Assembly (NCBI GenBank): GCA_963210315.1
Contig: OY723315.1
Span: 434,001-498,000 of the forward strand
From: Rhynchopus euleeides
Lineage: Eukaryota; Euglenozoa; Diplonemea; Diplonemida; Diplonemidae
Direction: 5' to 3'
Length of the DNA stretch: 64,000 nt
Shown here: positions 1-10,996 of the stretch, piece by piece
Layout: the number at the start of each line of letters is the position of its first letter
Numbering within the stretch: position 1 is the first letter of the stretch
Position numbers and translations under genes: made by a program
The notes under the pieces: model-generated
Seen by the model: the letters and a program-made list of their open reading frames with translations, nothing else
What the model was told of the DNA's origin: nothing
The model's database searches: none

Positions 1-1455
1 GCGACCAGATGGCGGTCCCAAATTTGGGACCGACCCATAAAGCGACCAGATGGTGGTCTCAAATTTGGGACCGACCGATAAAGCGACCAGATGGTGGTCC
101 CAAATTTGGGACCGACCGAAAAATTGACCAGAGGGCGGTCCCAAATTTGGGACCGACCCATAAAGCGACCAGATGGCGGTCCCAAATTTGGGACCGACCG
201 AGAAAGCGACCAGATGGTGGTCCCAAATTTGGGACCGACCAACAAAGCGACCAGATGGCGGTCCCAAATTTGGGACCGACCCATAAAGCGACCAGATGGC
301 GGTCCCAAATTTGGGACCGACCAAGAAAGCGACCAGATGGTGGTCCCACAATTGGGACCGACCGAGAAAGCGACCAGATGGTGGTCCCAAATTTGGGACC
401 GACCGAGAAAGCGACCAGATGGTGGTCCCAAATTTGGGACCGACCGAAAAATTGACCAGATGGCGGTCCCAAATTTGGGACCGACCGAAAAATTGGCCAG
501 ATGGCGGCCCCAAATTTGGGACCGACCGAGAAAGCGACCAGATGGTGGTCCCAAATTTGGGACCGACCGAAAAATTGACCAGATGGCGGTCCCAAATTTG
601 GGACCGACCCATAAAGCGACCAGATGGCGGTCCCAAATTTGGGACCGACCGAGAAAGCGACCAGATGGTGGTCCCACAATTGGGACCGACCAAAAAAGCG
701 ACCAGATGGCGGTCCCAAAATTGGGACCGACCGAGAAAGCGACCAGATGGTGGTCCCAAATTTGGGACCGACCGAAAAATTGACCAGATGGCGGTCCCAA
801 ATTTGGGACCGACCGAAAAATTGGCCAGATGGCGGTCCCAAACTTGGGACCGACCGAGAAAGCGACCAGATGGTGGTCCCAAATTTGGGACCGACCGAAA
901 AATTGACCAGATGGCGGTCCCAAATTTGGGACCGACCAATAAAGCGACCAGATGGTGGTCCCGAATTTGGGACCGACCCATAAAGCGACCAGATGGTGGT
1001 CCCACAATTGGGACCGACCAAAAAAGCGACCAGATGGCGGTCCCAAAATTGGGACCGACCGAGAAAGCGACCAGATGGCGGTCCCAAATTTGGGACCACC
1101 ATCTGGTCGCTTTATTGGTCGGTCCCAAATTTGGGACCGCCATCTGGTCGCTTTATGGGTCGGTCCCAAAATTGGGACCGCCATCTGGTCGCTTTACGGG
1201 TCGGTCCCAAATTTGGGACCGCCATCTGGCCAATTTCTCGGTCGGTCCCAAATTTGGGACCGCTATCTGGTCGCTTTGTTGGTCGGTCCCAAATTTGGGA
1301 CCACCATCTGGTCGCTTTATTGGTCGGTCCCAAATTTGGGACCGCCATCTGGTCGCTTTATGGGTCGGTCCCAAAATTGGAACCACCATCTGGTCGCTTT
1401 GTTGGTCGGTCCCTAATTTGGGACCACCATCTGGTCCATTTTTCGGTGGGTCCCA
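1..1455. repeat. 41-bp satellite array with head-to-head inversion
   Basis: Tandem units of about 41 bp fill this stretch. Each contains the 18-bp palindrome GGTCCCAAATTTGGGACC followed by a short variable spacer and GCGACCAGATGG. About 26 units run in one orientation to about 1080. At the palindrome 1080-1097 the order reverses and about 8 to 9 units run the other way to about 1455, ending in diverged copies. The unit is not a multiple of three, so the long open frames here on both strands follow from the repeat and are not genes. Confidence 0.95.
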
Positions 1456-3540
1456 AGTTTGGGATGAGGAACTCCGTGGGCACCATTGGTCGCCCTTCGG
1501 TCGCCACCTGTTCAGACCCCTTTTCAGGGGATTTGAGCCCCAGAGAGACCTCCTGGACCGGTTTTCTGGTGTTTTATGCTCTTCCCGACCCTGTCCTGGC
1601 CCACAATGTGGTCTGGAGCGAGGTTCTGCTGATTTCCGCCTGATGCGGACCCTCCTTTGGGGTCTCCATTTATTTTGCGTCTGACCGTCGCCTTCCCCAC
1701 CTAGTTCACGAGGGCAAGGTGAAAAACCGTTTTTTAACCCCAAAAATGGCATTTCCCGGGTGGCGACCTCTGGCGACCTCTGAAAAATGTGCCCAAAAAG
1801 TGATTTTTGGGACCTTGCGGACCTAGAAAACACAAAGGGAAAAAAATATATTTTTTGTCACACCCCCTCTTGGGGCGGTACGCCAGTCTACCTGTGGCGT
1901 GGTGATGCTCTGCAGGGATTTTGCAAAAGCAGGGTAAAGCAGAACGGCGAGAGGCGGGGTCGACGGTGAGCCATAGTGAAGTTGCAAATTCGGGGGGGGG
2001 GGATGAGGGGAGGTGGATGAGGAGGGGGGGGGGGGCGTGAAGGCCCACGCGCAAATTGGCATAGACGCATGCCGTCCTTCAAACCCCCCCCCCTGGAGTA
2101 TCCTCAATATCTTTTTGCGGTACAAAAAAGTAAATAACAATAATTGACAGAATATATTCACACCACCACACCACCCCCCTCCGGACACACCCAATCAGGG
2201 CGAGCTGCCGCTGGGGCCAATCTCCCGTGCAGAAGGCACAGAAGCAAAAGTAGAGCCTGCTGCGCGAGCACCACCAAGCAGCTGCAGTATGACAGGACGC
2301 GCGTCGGAACACCCCGTGTGGTCCCCACCCACCCCATCCGGGACAAGCCGTGAAGCATTTACAATCATAAATCCCGAAGGAGCGAGTGAGACGTCAGGAG
2401 ACGGGCTGTGCCGCACACCGAAGTGGTAGGGGGTTTGATTGTCGAGAGTGAATAAAAGGGGTAGGTGGGGGGGGGGGGGGGGGGGGGGTAGCGGCGCAGA
2501 GCGGAGCCATGCAGCAGAAGAAGAAGCAGAAGGGAAACCCCATCGAGTACAGTGGGCAGCTCTTGATGCGATATCTGGCCATCCACTGCAGAACACGCAC
2601 ACGCCACACATACACTGTCCAGCTCTTGCCTGTAATGCAAACCCTTCAGCATTCGCGCTGGGTCAGGGTTCCATTCGATTCGGGGGGGCGAACGCACTTA
2701 CAATGAATCTTTTGAGCCGAGACACACATGCACACCCGCAACCCAGCCAGCCAATTCGGGGAGGGATGACGGGGGGTGGGGGGGTGGGGTGGGGAGCGCT
2801 GTGATCCACATATCAACACCGCCCCCACCCCCACCCCCCCACCTCTGCCACTGCACACACAAACACAACACACACCCTTTCCCCCCCCCCTCCCCCTCCC
2901 CCCACCCCCCGGCTGAATCATCAGACAGCTTTTCACTCCTGCCGATTTTGGGTTCCAACTGCATCACGTGATTTGCAATAATATATAGAAGGATGCGAGG
3001 GCGACAGCAGGAGTGGGTGCTGGGGGGGGGGGCAGTGGCTGGGGTAATTTTCTGGGGGGTCGCTTACAGCCCCGGGGGGGGGGGGGTAATGAAGTCGAAG
3101 TCGAAGGAAGGACACAAGGTTGATCTCCCTTCTTTGGGGGAGGTCTAGGGGAGTGCACATGGCAGAAGTGCCTAGGGTGGCTCGGAGATGTCTCTCGGAA
3201 CTGGCTGCTGGGATCGTTGGGTGCGGTCGTTTGTGACCAGTGTGTTGGGCAGAGGGGCTCACTGGGCAGGGCATTGGCGGCAAGGAGGAAGACCGTCGGG
3301 GTTGACCCCGCCCGGGCAAATCAGTGTGCTATAGCAGGGGTGGGGTGGGGACAGAAGAGATTAATAGGCGTTGATTGTGCGCCTGAACCCAGGTGAACAA
3401 AACCATTCAAGTGGCTCGCCTGGTTGCCAGGGTCGGTGTGGGATCTGCGCACAGTCATAGCAACATGGCAAGGTGGACCGTGTTTTGTTGTCACCCAAAG
3501 CGCCTGCCAACCCCCTTTCTCACTGCAACAAAGGTTCCTG
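1456..3540. other. Intergenic stretch with homopolymer tracts, no gene seen
   Basis: No reading frame here resembles a protein I recognise. The stretch is rich in long G and C tracts, for example a run of about 23 G at 2466-2488 and C-rich blocks near 2076 and 2880. A short repeat (G-run, then TGAAGTCGAAGTCGAAGG and a GATCTCCCTTC box) at about 3085-3150 recurs at 17330-17400, 17650-17700 and 28675-28750. Confidence 0.6.
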
Positions 3541-3656
3541 TTGGGGGCCTTCGCTCAGAAATGCAGAGAAGTGAGGAATGGTGAACCGCCTCACAACACC
3601 TGGCTGCAAAGTGACACAGTTTGACACACAGTGTGGCACAGAGCGGAGGCCCCCGT
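3541..3656 (+). repeat. MITE-like element, family with GGCCTTCGCTC ends
   Basis: A 116-bp unit begins GGGGGCCTTCGCTC and ends in GAGCGGAGGCCCCC, so its ends are inverted repeats. A near-identical copy lies in reverse orientation at 6205-6322. More diverged copies start at 6752, 18713 and 41778. No coding capacity. Dispersed copies plus inverted ends suggest a non-autonomous DNA element. Confidence 0.7.
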
Positions 3657-5046
3657 TATGTTTATGTGTGAAGAAGAAAAAAAGGAGTTGGAAATTCCAT
3701 TCTGCCGAACGGCGTCTGCCAGTGCAGTGTGTGCAGGAGAGCGCCGGGGCTATTTTAGTTCGAGAAACACGTTGCTATGCTCTGTTGAGATAATAACACT
3801 TTTTGGGACAGACCGCCCCCCCACCCCCCCCCCCCTCCTCCCTGACCCTCCCAGACAATACAGACAGAAGTAGCGCGGGACTGCAGGTGGGCCGTCATCC
3901 GTGCTGGGCCAACCTACATAAAAAACACATAACCACCACACACAGGGCAGACTACCTACACAAGGCAAGGAATACAGCAGGGAATTGGGGGTGGGTACGC
4001 AGAGCGGTAAAAGGATCGTGGCGGATTGGTTTGCCCATATTTCGCAGTCTGGGAGTGGGGTGGTGGGGTGGATCCTGCCTCCGTGCATAGAGACCTTGTC
4101 AGGCCTGTAAGACCCCTTCAGGGATGCAGCTGCGCCGAGGCTGAGCTCTGGAGTGAAGGTCAGCGAGCTTGCTGTACGATTCAGGTCTGCACACAGCTGG
4201 CACAACAGACTGTCGCCTGACGCAGAGCAAAAACCACCGTATCTAGGGCGATTGCGCACCTGCCGACAAGCCGACAATATACTCTGCCTTGTATAGAGGT
4301 GCCTTCGAAGCTTTGTTGGAATGCAGACCCCACCCTTTGTGTATACCACTCCCCGGTCTGATGGAGTGGTGCGGGGTGGGGCAGGAGCCGGGGGTGTGTG
4401 GGGGTGCAACAAAGAATATACAGACACGCAGAACAAGAAAGGGCATCCCTCAGTCGGGTTACGCCTATATCAACAATAATGATTACATGCAGGTGTGCCC
4501 ATTCGAGGGGTATGAAAGACAGAGAAGAGGCAGCGGTTGGTCGGGGGCAGGGTGGTGTGGCCCACAGGGGAGCCGCAGCAGGGTAGTACGGGCCCCGACC
4601 CTACCTCAGGCCTGGTTCGTAGTGGAATACTTCGCGCGTCTTGTTGTCGTATCTGTGGTTGCAGTGGGTGGGGTGGGGTGGGGTGTCTGGAACAGGGCGG
4701 AGGAGGCATTCCTTCAAACACACAACGCGCACACGAAGATACGGAACATACCGCCATGCGCGCTGAGACCCGCTCCGTGTTGCCGACCGGCTCGGGCTTG
4801 GAGAGCGGAACCGCGACTCAAGTGCCGAGTGTGCATTCTCCGGCGCCAGCGATGCGACATAAGTGAATAGCCCATTCGTCGTATTGGAGTAGCTGCGAGT
4901 GGGTGCACAGAGGTTGCATTTGGTTGGGCCGCAAAGGGCTGGGGGTGTGGGGGGCAGTGGCGTGCAGGCCAGGGCATCAACCGCCACAGAAGGCATTTAT
5001 TTCGCCCTTTCACTGTGCGCCAAACTGTGCCCGGCGTGTACACAGC
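3657..5046. other. Intergenic stretch, no gene seen
   Basis: No convincing coding region. It contains a copy at about 4310-4385 of a dispersed repeat centred on CCCGGTCTGATGGAGTGGTG; fuller copies lie at 8519-8625 and 14565-14675. The rest is unique-looking sequence with scattered G-rich tracts. Confidence 0.5.
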
Positions 5047-5047
5047 A

Positions 5048-5240
5048 AAAATCGTACTCCTTTCGCTTTATCAGAGACAATGTGGGAGAACAGTTCAGGA
5101 CTACTTTTTGTTGAGCGCACTCTCAAGGCTGTGTTGAGGCCCTGTGAAGTGGCATGAAGATGACAATCCAAAAGATTCAGTCGCACGATTTTCCTTCGTT
5201 ACTTCGCGACTTCGCGACGCTTCGCCGATCGCAACCAGTA
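5048..5240 (+). repeat. MITE-like element, AAATCGTAC family
   Basis: The unit starts AAATCGTACTCCTTTCGC and has the inverted motif CGCACGATTT near position 5190, followed by a CTTCG-rich tail. It shares a central GTGGGAGAACAGTTC hairpin and GAGGCCCTGTGAAGTGGC with copies at 37980-38198 and 52183-52396. Shorter relatives sit in both arms of the large palindrome at 33284-35604, and a fragment lies at about 25775-25845. No open frame is shared, so it is probably non-autonomous. Confidence 0.75.
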
Positions 5241-5350
5241 AAACAATTTTTAACGGAAGGCATTCTCAGAACACTGTAGGGAATATTCTACTGTTGGGCA
5301 TCGATGCAATACCGTCAGAATGCCTGCCCCCTTTCCCCACTGTGACATAC

Positions 5351-6024
5351 TTCCACGACCGCCCGCGCTGCACAGTCGGCGGGGTCTTGGAACGCGCCGC
5401 CTTCACCCGCGCAGTCGCAGCAGCCGCAGGCTGCGAACTGCTGACATAATTTGTGGTGGTAAACAGCCCCTTCCCGCGGTTGCTGTAAGACCACGTCGGG
5501 GACGACGACGGCGTCCGCCGCACAGACGGAGACGCAGACACAGACCGCACCCCATGCGGCTGGCTGCCGCCCCTCCCTGCAGTAGACAGGGAATGCGCCT
5601 GCACCCGACGCTGCCTCCGCGCCTCTGTCTCCTCCTTCGGGCCTGGGGGCGTGATATACTGGGCATACGCCACATACGGCCCGTGCCGCACCCGAGGTAT
5701 ATTTGTCTGAGTGCGCATGCGGATTTTGCTCTTCGGCTTCGGGCCCTCACTCTCCTGCCCCCTGTTGCCGTACCCGAAGTAGGGAATCCCGGCCGTAGCA
5801 AACCCGGAGGCCCGTGTCGTCAGCGGCACAACATCCTCCTCCACAGGCACATCCTGCCCCTGCGGCCTGGCTGCGTGTGCCCCCATCACGCTGCAGAAAC
5901 TCCCGCTCCCACGGCTCGAGGTCTGGTTGCCCGATGCGGGGTGGTTCACATCAGGCACGCCGTGCTCAGGGAAGGGCATGAACCCGTCATCATCTCCACA
6001 GGGCTTCGGCATTATCGCATGTGC
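5351..6024 (-). CDS. Internal exon of an unrecognised protein
   Basis: The minus-strand open frame covers about 225 codons. It follows a pyrimidine-rich tract ending in CACCCAG (exon would start at 6024) and is cut by a GTATGT donor after 5351, the donor form used by the other genes here. A methionine at 6012 (MPKPCGDDDG) could be the start if the upstream AG is a trans-splice or 5'UTR acceptor. The protein is mostly disordered: a Gly/Pro N-terminal part, a more ordered core around GPYVAYAQYITPPGP, then a basic Ser/Arg-rich tail with SVSASPSVRRTPSSSPTW. I recognise no domain. The exon reading rests on splice signals and composition only. Flanking exons were not found. Confidence 0.5.
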
Positions 6025-6204
6025 CTGGGTGGGTGGGGGGGGGGGGGGGGTTGAGGTGGTGAGCACGGGTCAGCACCTGCAGATATCCTCCCCCTCGCAC
6101 TGCCTGCAGGTGGGGGTGGCTGAGAGTCTTATTTCCGAGAAGGTGTCACAAGAGAAGGGCGACGCGGGGGGTTGCGGCTGCGGTAGCGAAGAATAAAAAA
6201 AGAC

Positions 6205-6322
6205 GGTGGGGCCCTTCGCTCTGTGCCACACTGTGTGTCAAACTGTGTCACTTTGCAGCCAGGTGTTGTGAGGCGGTTGCACCATTCCTCACTTCTCTGC
6301 ATTTCTGAGCGAAGGCCCCCGG
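6205..6322 (-). repeat. MITE-like element, GGCCTTCGCTC family (inverted copy)
   Basis: Reverse-complement copy of 3541-3656, sharing over 100 bp of near identity including the terminal GGGGCCTTCGCTC and the central TTTGCAGCCAGGTGTTG. A third, diverged copy begins at about 6752 with GGTCCTTCGCTC. Confidence 0.7.
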
Positions 6323-7069
6323 TGTGTTTTCCGGAAGAATTCCCTCCGATTTATTCGAGGGGAAGAACGCCGAAATACTTGCCGGTCGTGAAGACTCCTC
6401 TGAACTCCTGAACATACAAATTGAGGTGTCATTGTACTGACGCAGGTTACTACGGGGCAGTGCCTGAAAGAGCGAAGACCTGGGTGGGGTGGGGTGGGGG
6501 GTGGGGACGAGGCGTGCTGATGAGACCCCACACAGCATTGTTCTGGGAGAGTGGTGTATGCATTTTTTTTGACCCCTTGACAAAGTGTCGTATCATAGCC
6601 GAGTGCCCTACACACGGCGTGTATCTGCTGTGTACATGTTTTTTTTTACATTTGTAAAAAAAAAACGTTCCTTTTTTTTGTAACTCTTCTCGCCAGAAAC
6701 AGTGCAGCCACAGCATCTGAGAGATGGCAGGGCCTGCAAGGGAGGGAGGGAAGGTGGGGTCCTTCGCTCTGACGTGCAGAAAGGTGAGCATTCCGAACTA
6801 ACTTCGGTACCACAGTAGGTGGCCCAGTTTGGCACGCAGTGCGAAGCCCCCCTTTTCTGGATGGGTAAACTCTGGCGGTTATTGTTTTGGATTGTGTTCT
6901 GAAATGACACCGAAACAGTCATGATTGGCGGCCTTCGTTTGTTATTTCTTGATTCTTTACGCTGCCGTGCCCTGCAGGGTTCAATGAAAAGTCTGTCTTA
7001 CGCATCACGCCTGAGTTGGATTTCGCCCGATTCCCCTGTTTGTTTCCCGGTTCAGGAAATCGGCAGAAC
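6323..7069. other. Intergenic stretch, no gene seen
   Basis: No supported gene. A diverged GGCCTTCGCTC-family copy occupies about 6752-6856. A G-rich tract (6481-6510) and A/T homopolymers at 6640-6685 are the only other notable features. Confidence 0.5.
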
Positions 7070-8179
7070 TCAGTTACAGAAGAACGTGAACTGCAACTGG
7101 CACCATGTGAATGCATCCTCCTCAATGCCAATAACCAACCAAAACGCCAAGCGCCGCACCCCCCCCCCCCCGCCCCTGTTTTGATCTGAGTTCTGGAGGA
7201 GATGCGGCCGAGCGTCAGGGCACTTTTGCAAATCAGACGGGGCGTTGAGAAATGCACCCTCCCCCAATGTCCTGCAGGACACGGCATGTTTTATTTTGGG
7301 GGTGGTTGCTGTTCGAACTTCGTGGAGAGCACACAGCGGGGGTGATGGGTCTGCTAAAAAGAGCCCGGGTTTTGTTTGTGCGCACGAGCGGCAGTGTGTT
7401 GTGGCCCCTGTGAAGGGCGTTGCTGTGATTAAGTCGTTTTGTGTTGCTCTCTCAAAACACACTGCGCGCGGATACGCTCCCTGACTCTTTCGCTGTGACA
7501 AGCAAGCTTGTTTGGGCAAAAAAAGGCTGGCCTCGTCCATCGCGATGGCGAGCTTGGCCCGGAGGAGGGCCTGGCCCAGTTCGTTGCCCAGCACGGGGAT
7601 CCAGGTGACGGCGCGGAAGGGGTCAAAGTCACTCGGGAGGGAGGAGCCCGTGGCTACCTCCTTCGCCTTCTTCTTTTCTTCCTCGAGGATGGCGATGCGG
7701 CGGTGCAACTCGAGAAGCTCGTAGCGCACGCCGTCATCCGGCTCCAGGAAGGAGTCGAGGCGGGCCTCCATGCTGACAGCGTCTGTCTGCTTGGGGGCGG
7801 TACGAGAGGGGGCGTCCCCGCTGCTCGTTGCCTTGTTGCCCACCTTGGGAGACGCAGCGTCTGCGTCCCCTTCCGGTTTGGCGTGACTGGCTACCCAGCA
7901 ACACACCGGGCACATCCAGTCCTTGTCCTCCATCCCCTTGACGAACTCCCCGTAACAGGAGGAGGGAACAAAGGCATCGAGGCACGAAACCGCCGCGCGG
8001 TGTCCGCAGGAACGACAGTTGAGGCATCCTTCACCCTCGTGCTCAGTATCACACTCCGGGAACACACACTTCACGACCTCCGGAGCGCAGAGGAACTCCT
8101 GCATGAATGCCGGCACCTTCGTGACTCTCAGCGACTCCCACTCAATCTCCTTCGCCTTGAAGAGAGAGCGGGTAGACAT
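7070..8179 (-). CDS. Cys-rich (PHD-like) protein with coiled coil
   Basis: The frame starts at the ATG at 8179 (MSTRSLFKAKEIEW). Residues 38-93 hold a Cys/His cluster: C38, C43, C52, C55, C58, H60, C66, then W88-M-C90-P-V-C93, the W-x-C-P-x-C ending typical of PHD and related zinc fingers. Spacing of the first ligands does not match a standard PHD finger, so the assignment is loose. A disordered linker and a charged helix (about residues 153-180, ELLELHRRIAILEEEKKK) suggest a coiled coil. Below about 7476 (a possible GTATCC donor) the frame turns low-complexity and noncoding in character, so the true exon probably ends there and later exons are unidentified. Function unknown; binding to modified histones or protein partners is only a family-level guess. 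Confidence 0.6.
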   Translation of the reverse strand: MSTRSLFKAKEIEWESLRVTKVPAFMQEFLCAPEVVKCVFPECDTEHEGEGCLNCRSCGHRAAVSCLDAFVPSSCYGEFVKGMEDKDWMCPVCCWVASHAKPEGDADAASPKVGNKATSSGDAPSRTAPKQTDAVSMEARLDSFLEPDDGVRYELLELHRRIAILEEEKKKAKEVATGSSLPSDFDPFRAVTWIPVLGNELGQALLRAKLAIAMDEASLFLPKQACLSQRKSQGAYPRAVCFERATQNDLITATPFTGATTHCRSCAQTKPGLFLADPSPPLCALHEVRTATTPKIKHAVSCRTLGEGAFLNAPSDLQKCPDARPHLLQNSDQNRGGGGGVRRLAFWLVIGIEEDAFTWCQLQFTFFCN

Positions 8180-8879
8180 ATTGCGCACAAGCGGTAGTTG
8201 TTTGTTTGTGCGCTGGTTCGTTACCTGTGGGGTACATGGGTGAACACATGCGCTGCCAACAGTCTTCTTTGCTAGAGACCAGGAGCCTGGTTAGCGCAAA
8301 AAAGAAATACCCCTGCGGTTAAGAAGCAATTGGAGGTGGCAGAGGGATGGTTAGAAAGAATAAAGAGTGGAAGCTCAGCCTCCACAAAGACTCTCCACAT
8401 ACAATGGAGATATAGATCGAGGCGCCGAGGAGTTGGGAGAGGTGGGGTGTGGGGCAGTGAGGGTGCTGCCGGTGCAGAAAACAGTGCGTTTTCTACTCTT
8501 TTACTCCCCCCCCCCCCCGCCCCCCAGTCTGATGAAGTGGTGCGAAGTGGGGTCGCACGATCCAGCTAAAGGCACAGAAAGTTTCCCCAGTTGGCTACGC
8601 CGAACCAACAAGAAGAAAACATGGCAAACGTATCAATAACTGCTGGCAAACTGGTTTGCTGGAGCACAAACATCACCCAAACACCCTTGGTGCACACACC
8701 CTCCGGGTGTGGTGAGGTGGTGTGACTGTGGAGGGGGGGGGGGGGGGGCGCAGGGGAGGGGTGCGTGTGATCTCTCAAGACGCAGCAAACGGCACATAAA
8801 TGTTGTTCACAGCAGGGGCTGTACCGAACCGTCAACGGCAGAAGCACCCCCACCCCCCCCCCCCCCACCCACGACATTC
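8180..8879. other. Intergenic stretch with dispersed repeat
   Basis: No gene seen. 8519-8625 is a copy of a dispersed repeat (CCAGTCTGATGAAGTGGTG, then GGCACAGAAAGTTTCCCC and GGCTACGCCGAAC) shared with 14565-14675, and in part with 4310-4385 and, inverted, about 48015-48052. Long C and G tracts occur at 8505-8523, 8733-8750 and 8845-8867. Confidence 0.55.
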
Positions 8880-10151
8880 TCACACAGAGGGCTCCTGTGG
8901 GCAAGGGTCGCGCAACTGTCCTGCGGACGCCGGACTGGAGAACTGGACGCACCGCCTCGCTGTGTTGGAGCAGCTCAGAGGAGGGAGTATCGCGGACACC
9001 TGGGAGGTCTGCAGCTGCGCGCATTGGAATGGCGTCAGCGCCCCCAGCTGCATGTCGCTGAACTGTGCGAATGCCTGTGCGTTGACAAGCGGCATCAGGC
9101 GGGTCGGGATCGCTGCAAGTGTTTGCAGCGACATTGCCGCAATACAGCCCGCCGGCACTGCCTCAAGAACCGCCGGTGTGAAGCTGTGCGCACACCCCGG
9201 AGACAGTGCTCTGCACAGCGCATTGGGCAGCAGCGCTGCATCGCTCGGCAGGATCACCGCACAAACCCCAGGGCCCAGCGCCTCCATCCGCACCCAGCTC
9301 CCCGCGATCAGCGAAGGGAGACCCGCGGCCATGTAGGGGAGAAGGCTCGGACCTTCCGACAGAACATGCAGGGCTGGGATGGAGATGTGCTCCGCACAGC
9401 CAGCAGGGAGCCCGCCCAGCGTGGCGGTTGGGAGAGCTGTGATGCACTGCGGAGTGAACCCGGCACAGCCGGGCGCCACCCCGAGGAGCGTCACGGGTGA
9501 GACCATCTGGCACTGGTCGCGGGTCAGCCAGCCGACCTGGTGGGGGAGGAGTTGCAGGAAGACAGCCTCGAGCGCTCCGGGTTCCATCGCTCCGATCCCG
9601 GCAGGCCCGATATGCTGGACGCAGTCGGGAGACATGGAGGCGAAGACCTCGGTGGGTGTGGCTGATGTGCAGTCCGCGGAGAGGCCTCGGCAAGCCGACG
9701 GGGTGAGGTATTTCGCAAGCGAGTTGGCGCTCATCTCACGGCATGTGGTGCCGAGGAGTGACGCGATCTGCCGCCGGGTGACAAACTGCGCGATCTGGGC
9801 GGGGACGTGGCTCAGCTGCTCGGGTGAAAGCCAGGCGAACTGTGTGGGTGACAGCGACTTCAGGCAGACGGGGTTCATATTGCTGATGGCAAGGGGCGGG
9901 ATAAGCCCCAGCTGCAGCTCCGATATCCCGCTGCAGCACGACTTCCACTTCGCAAAATCATCCGCGACAAGCCCGGCAAAGATCGCATCGCTCAGCTTCG
10001 GGACATCCCTGCTGCGCAGTGTGCTCCACTCCCCACCGTCGAGCCGACTGGCTTGCTCGGCAGAGAGCGTTGCCCACGGCACCCCTTGTTTGGCCTTCTG
10101 GAATACACCTTCGCCCAGCGCCGCTGCGGCTATCAGGCAGGCGAGAGACAT
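8880..10151 (-). CDS. Secreted protein of degenerate Leu-rich repeats
   Basis: The ATG at 10151 gives MSLACLIAAAALGEG, a plausible signal peptide, then about 410 residues built almost wholly from units of roughly 20-25 residues. Examples are LSPTQFAWLSPEQLSHVP, FTPQCITALPTATLGGLP and FTPAVLEAVPAGCIAAM. The units keep a pattern of Leu/Phe, Pro and Ala with many Gly-Cys pairs. It resembles solenoid repeats of the L-x-P-x-Q-hydrophobic type and irregular leucine-rich repeats, but I cannot assign a family. The frame is open for the full length. The C-terminal 30 residues (after ILPPL) lose the pattern and may lie beyond a splice site. The cysteines and signal peptide suggest an extracellular or lysosomal/ER-lumen protein. 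Reliability is good as a real gene, low for function. Confidence 0.75.
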   Translation of the reverse strand: MSLACLIAAAALGEGVFQKAKQGVPWATLSAEQASRLDGGEWSTLRSRDVPKLSDAIFAGLVADDFAKWKSCCSGISELQLGLIPPLAISNMNPVCLKSLSPTQFAWLSPEQLSHVPAQIAQFVTRRQIASLLGTTCREMSANSLAKYLTPSACRGLSADCTSATPTEVFASMSPDCVQHIGPAGIGAMEPGALEAVFLQLLPHQVGWLTRDQCQMVSPVTLLGVAPGCAGFTPQCITALPTATLGGLPAGCAEHISIPALHVLSEGPSLLPYMAAGLPSLIAGSWVRMEALGPGVCAVILPSDAALLPNALCRALSPGCAHSFTPAVLEAVPAGCIAAMSLQTLAAIPTRLMPLVNAQAFAQFSDMQLGALTPFQCAQLQTSQVSAILPPLSCSNTARRCVQFSSPASAGQLRDPCPQEPSV

Positions 10152-10996
10152 CGTCGGGAGTGGGGAGGGGGGGAGGAAGGGAAGGGTGTGTGGAGGGTGT
10201 GAAGGTGTGTAGGTGTGTGGGACCACCCACAGAGAGAGAGAAAGAGAAGAGGAGAAGGTGTGGAGAGACTGTTGTTTGGTGAGATCACCCAAAGCGACCC
10301 CTCCCGACCCCCCCCCCTCTCCCCCACACCGCCTCCTCTCCGTGTGCGGTGGTGTCGGGTGGGGGGGAGGGGGGACAAAAAGCAAAACAGGTACTTCTCT
10401 CTGCAAACGCTTCGCCAGTGGGTCCGGGGAGACGGAGCGAGCGCCGCTAACAGATCCTGAAACTTCAAGTGGGTGTGAAAACCTGTGAGGGAGGTGGGGA
10501 GGTGGAGGTTGTGGGTCGGAGGGTGGTCTTGACTGTGACACGTTCTTGACTGTGTGTGAATTTGTCGAGAAATGGAAAAGCAAGTCTCCCAGCACATTCT
10601 CGCAATATTCGTCCTTTTCACACCAGATAAGCTGCACAGGGCGGATCAATGCACAACGGGAGGGTGCGTTACAGTTGTCTGTCAGTGGCCTGGTGGCCAT
10701 CCGGGGGAGGGGGGGAGGGGGAGGGTGGGAGGGGAGGGGGAACCATCTTCAGATTTCGTGCGTTTTTTTGTTGCGGCTGTACCTGGCAACTTCCCGCGGA
10801 CGGCATCGCCTCCTCACGAGAAGGGTGGGGGGTGGGGGGGAACGCAGAGCCGGTGGATCACAGACCCACGGGGATACCACATCCTCCCCTGGCTTTTCTG
10901 GCTCGGTGGTCATCCTCTGAGACTGTCGGGTGCCATCTCCATCCCAGGCAGAGACCTCTCTGATGGCGCACAGTCGTGGTGGGGGGGGGGGGGGGG
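10152..10996. other. Intergenic stretch upstream of the repeat protein
   Basis: Probably includes the 5' flank of the gene at 8880-10151. A block at about 10570-10690 (AAATGGAAAAGCAAGTCTCC through CAATGCACAACGGGAGGGTG) recurs diverged at 54790-54905. Long G/C tracts are frequent. The run 10980-10996 abuts the foldback element. Confidence 0.5.

Noticed and set aside
9-1684. Several open frames of 100-460 codons on both strands
   Set aside because: They are translations of the 41-bp satellite; the unit length lets all frames stay open and the sequence has no protein-like features.
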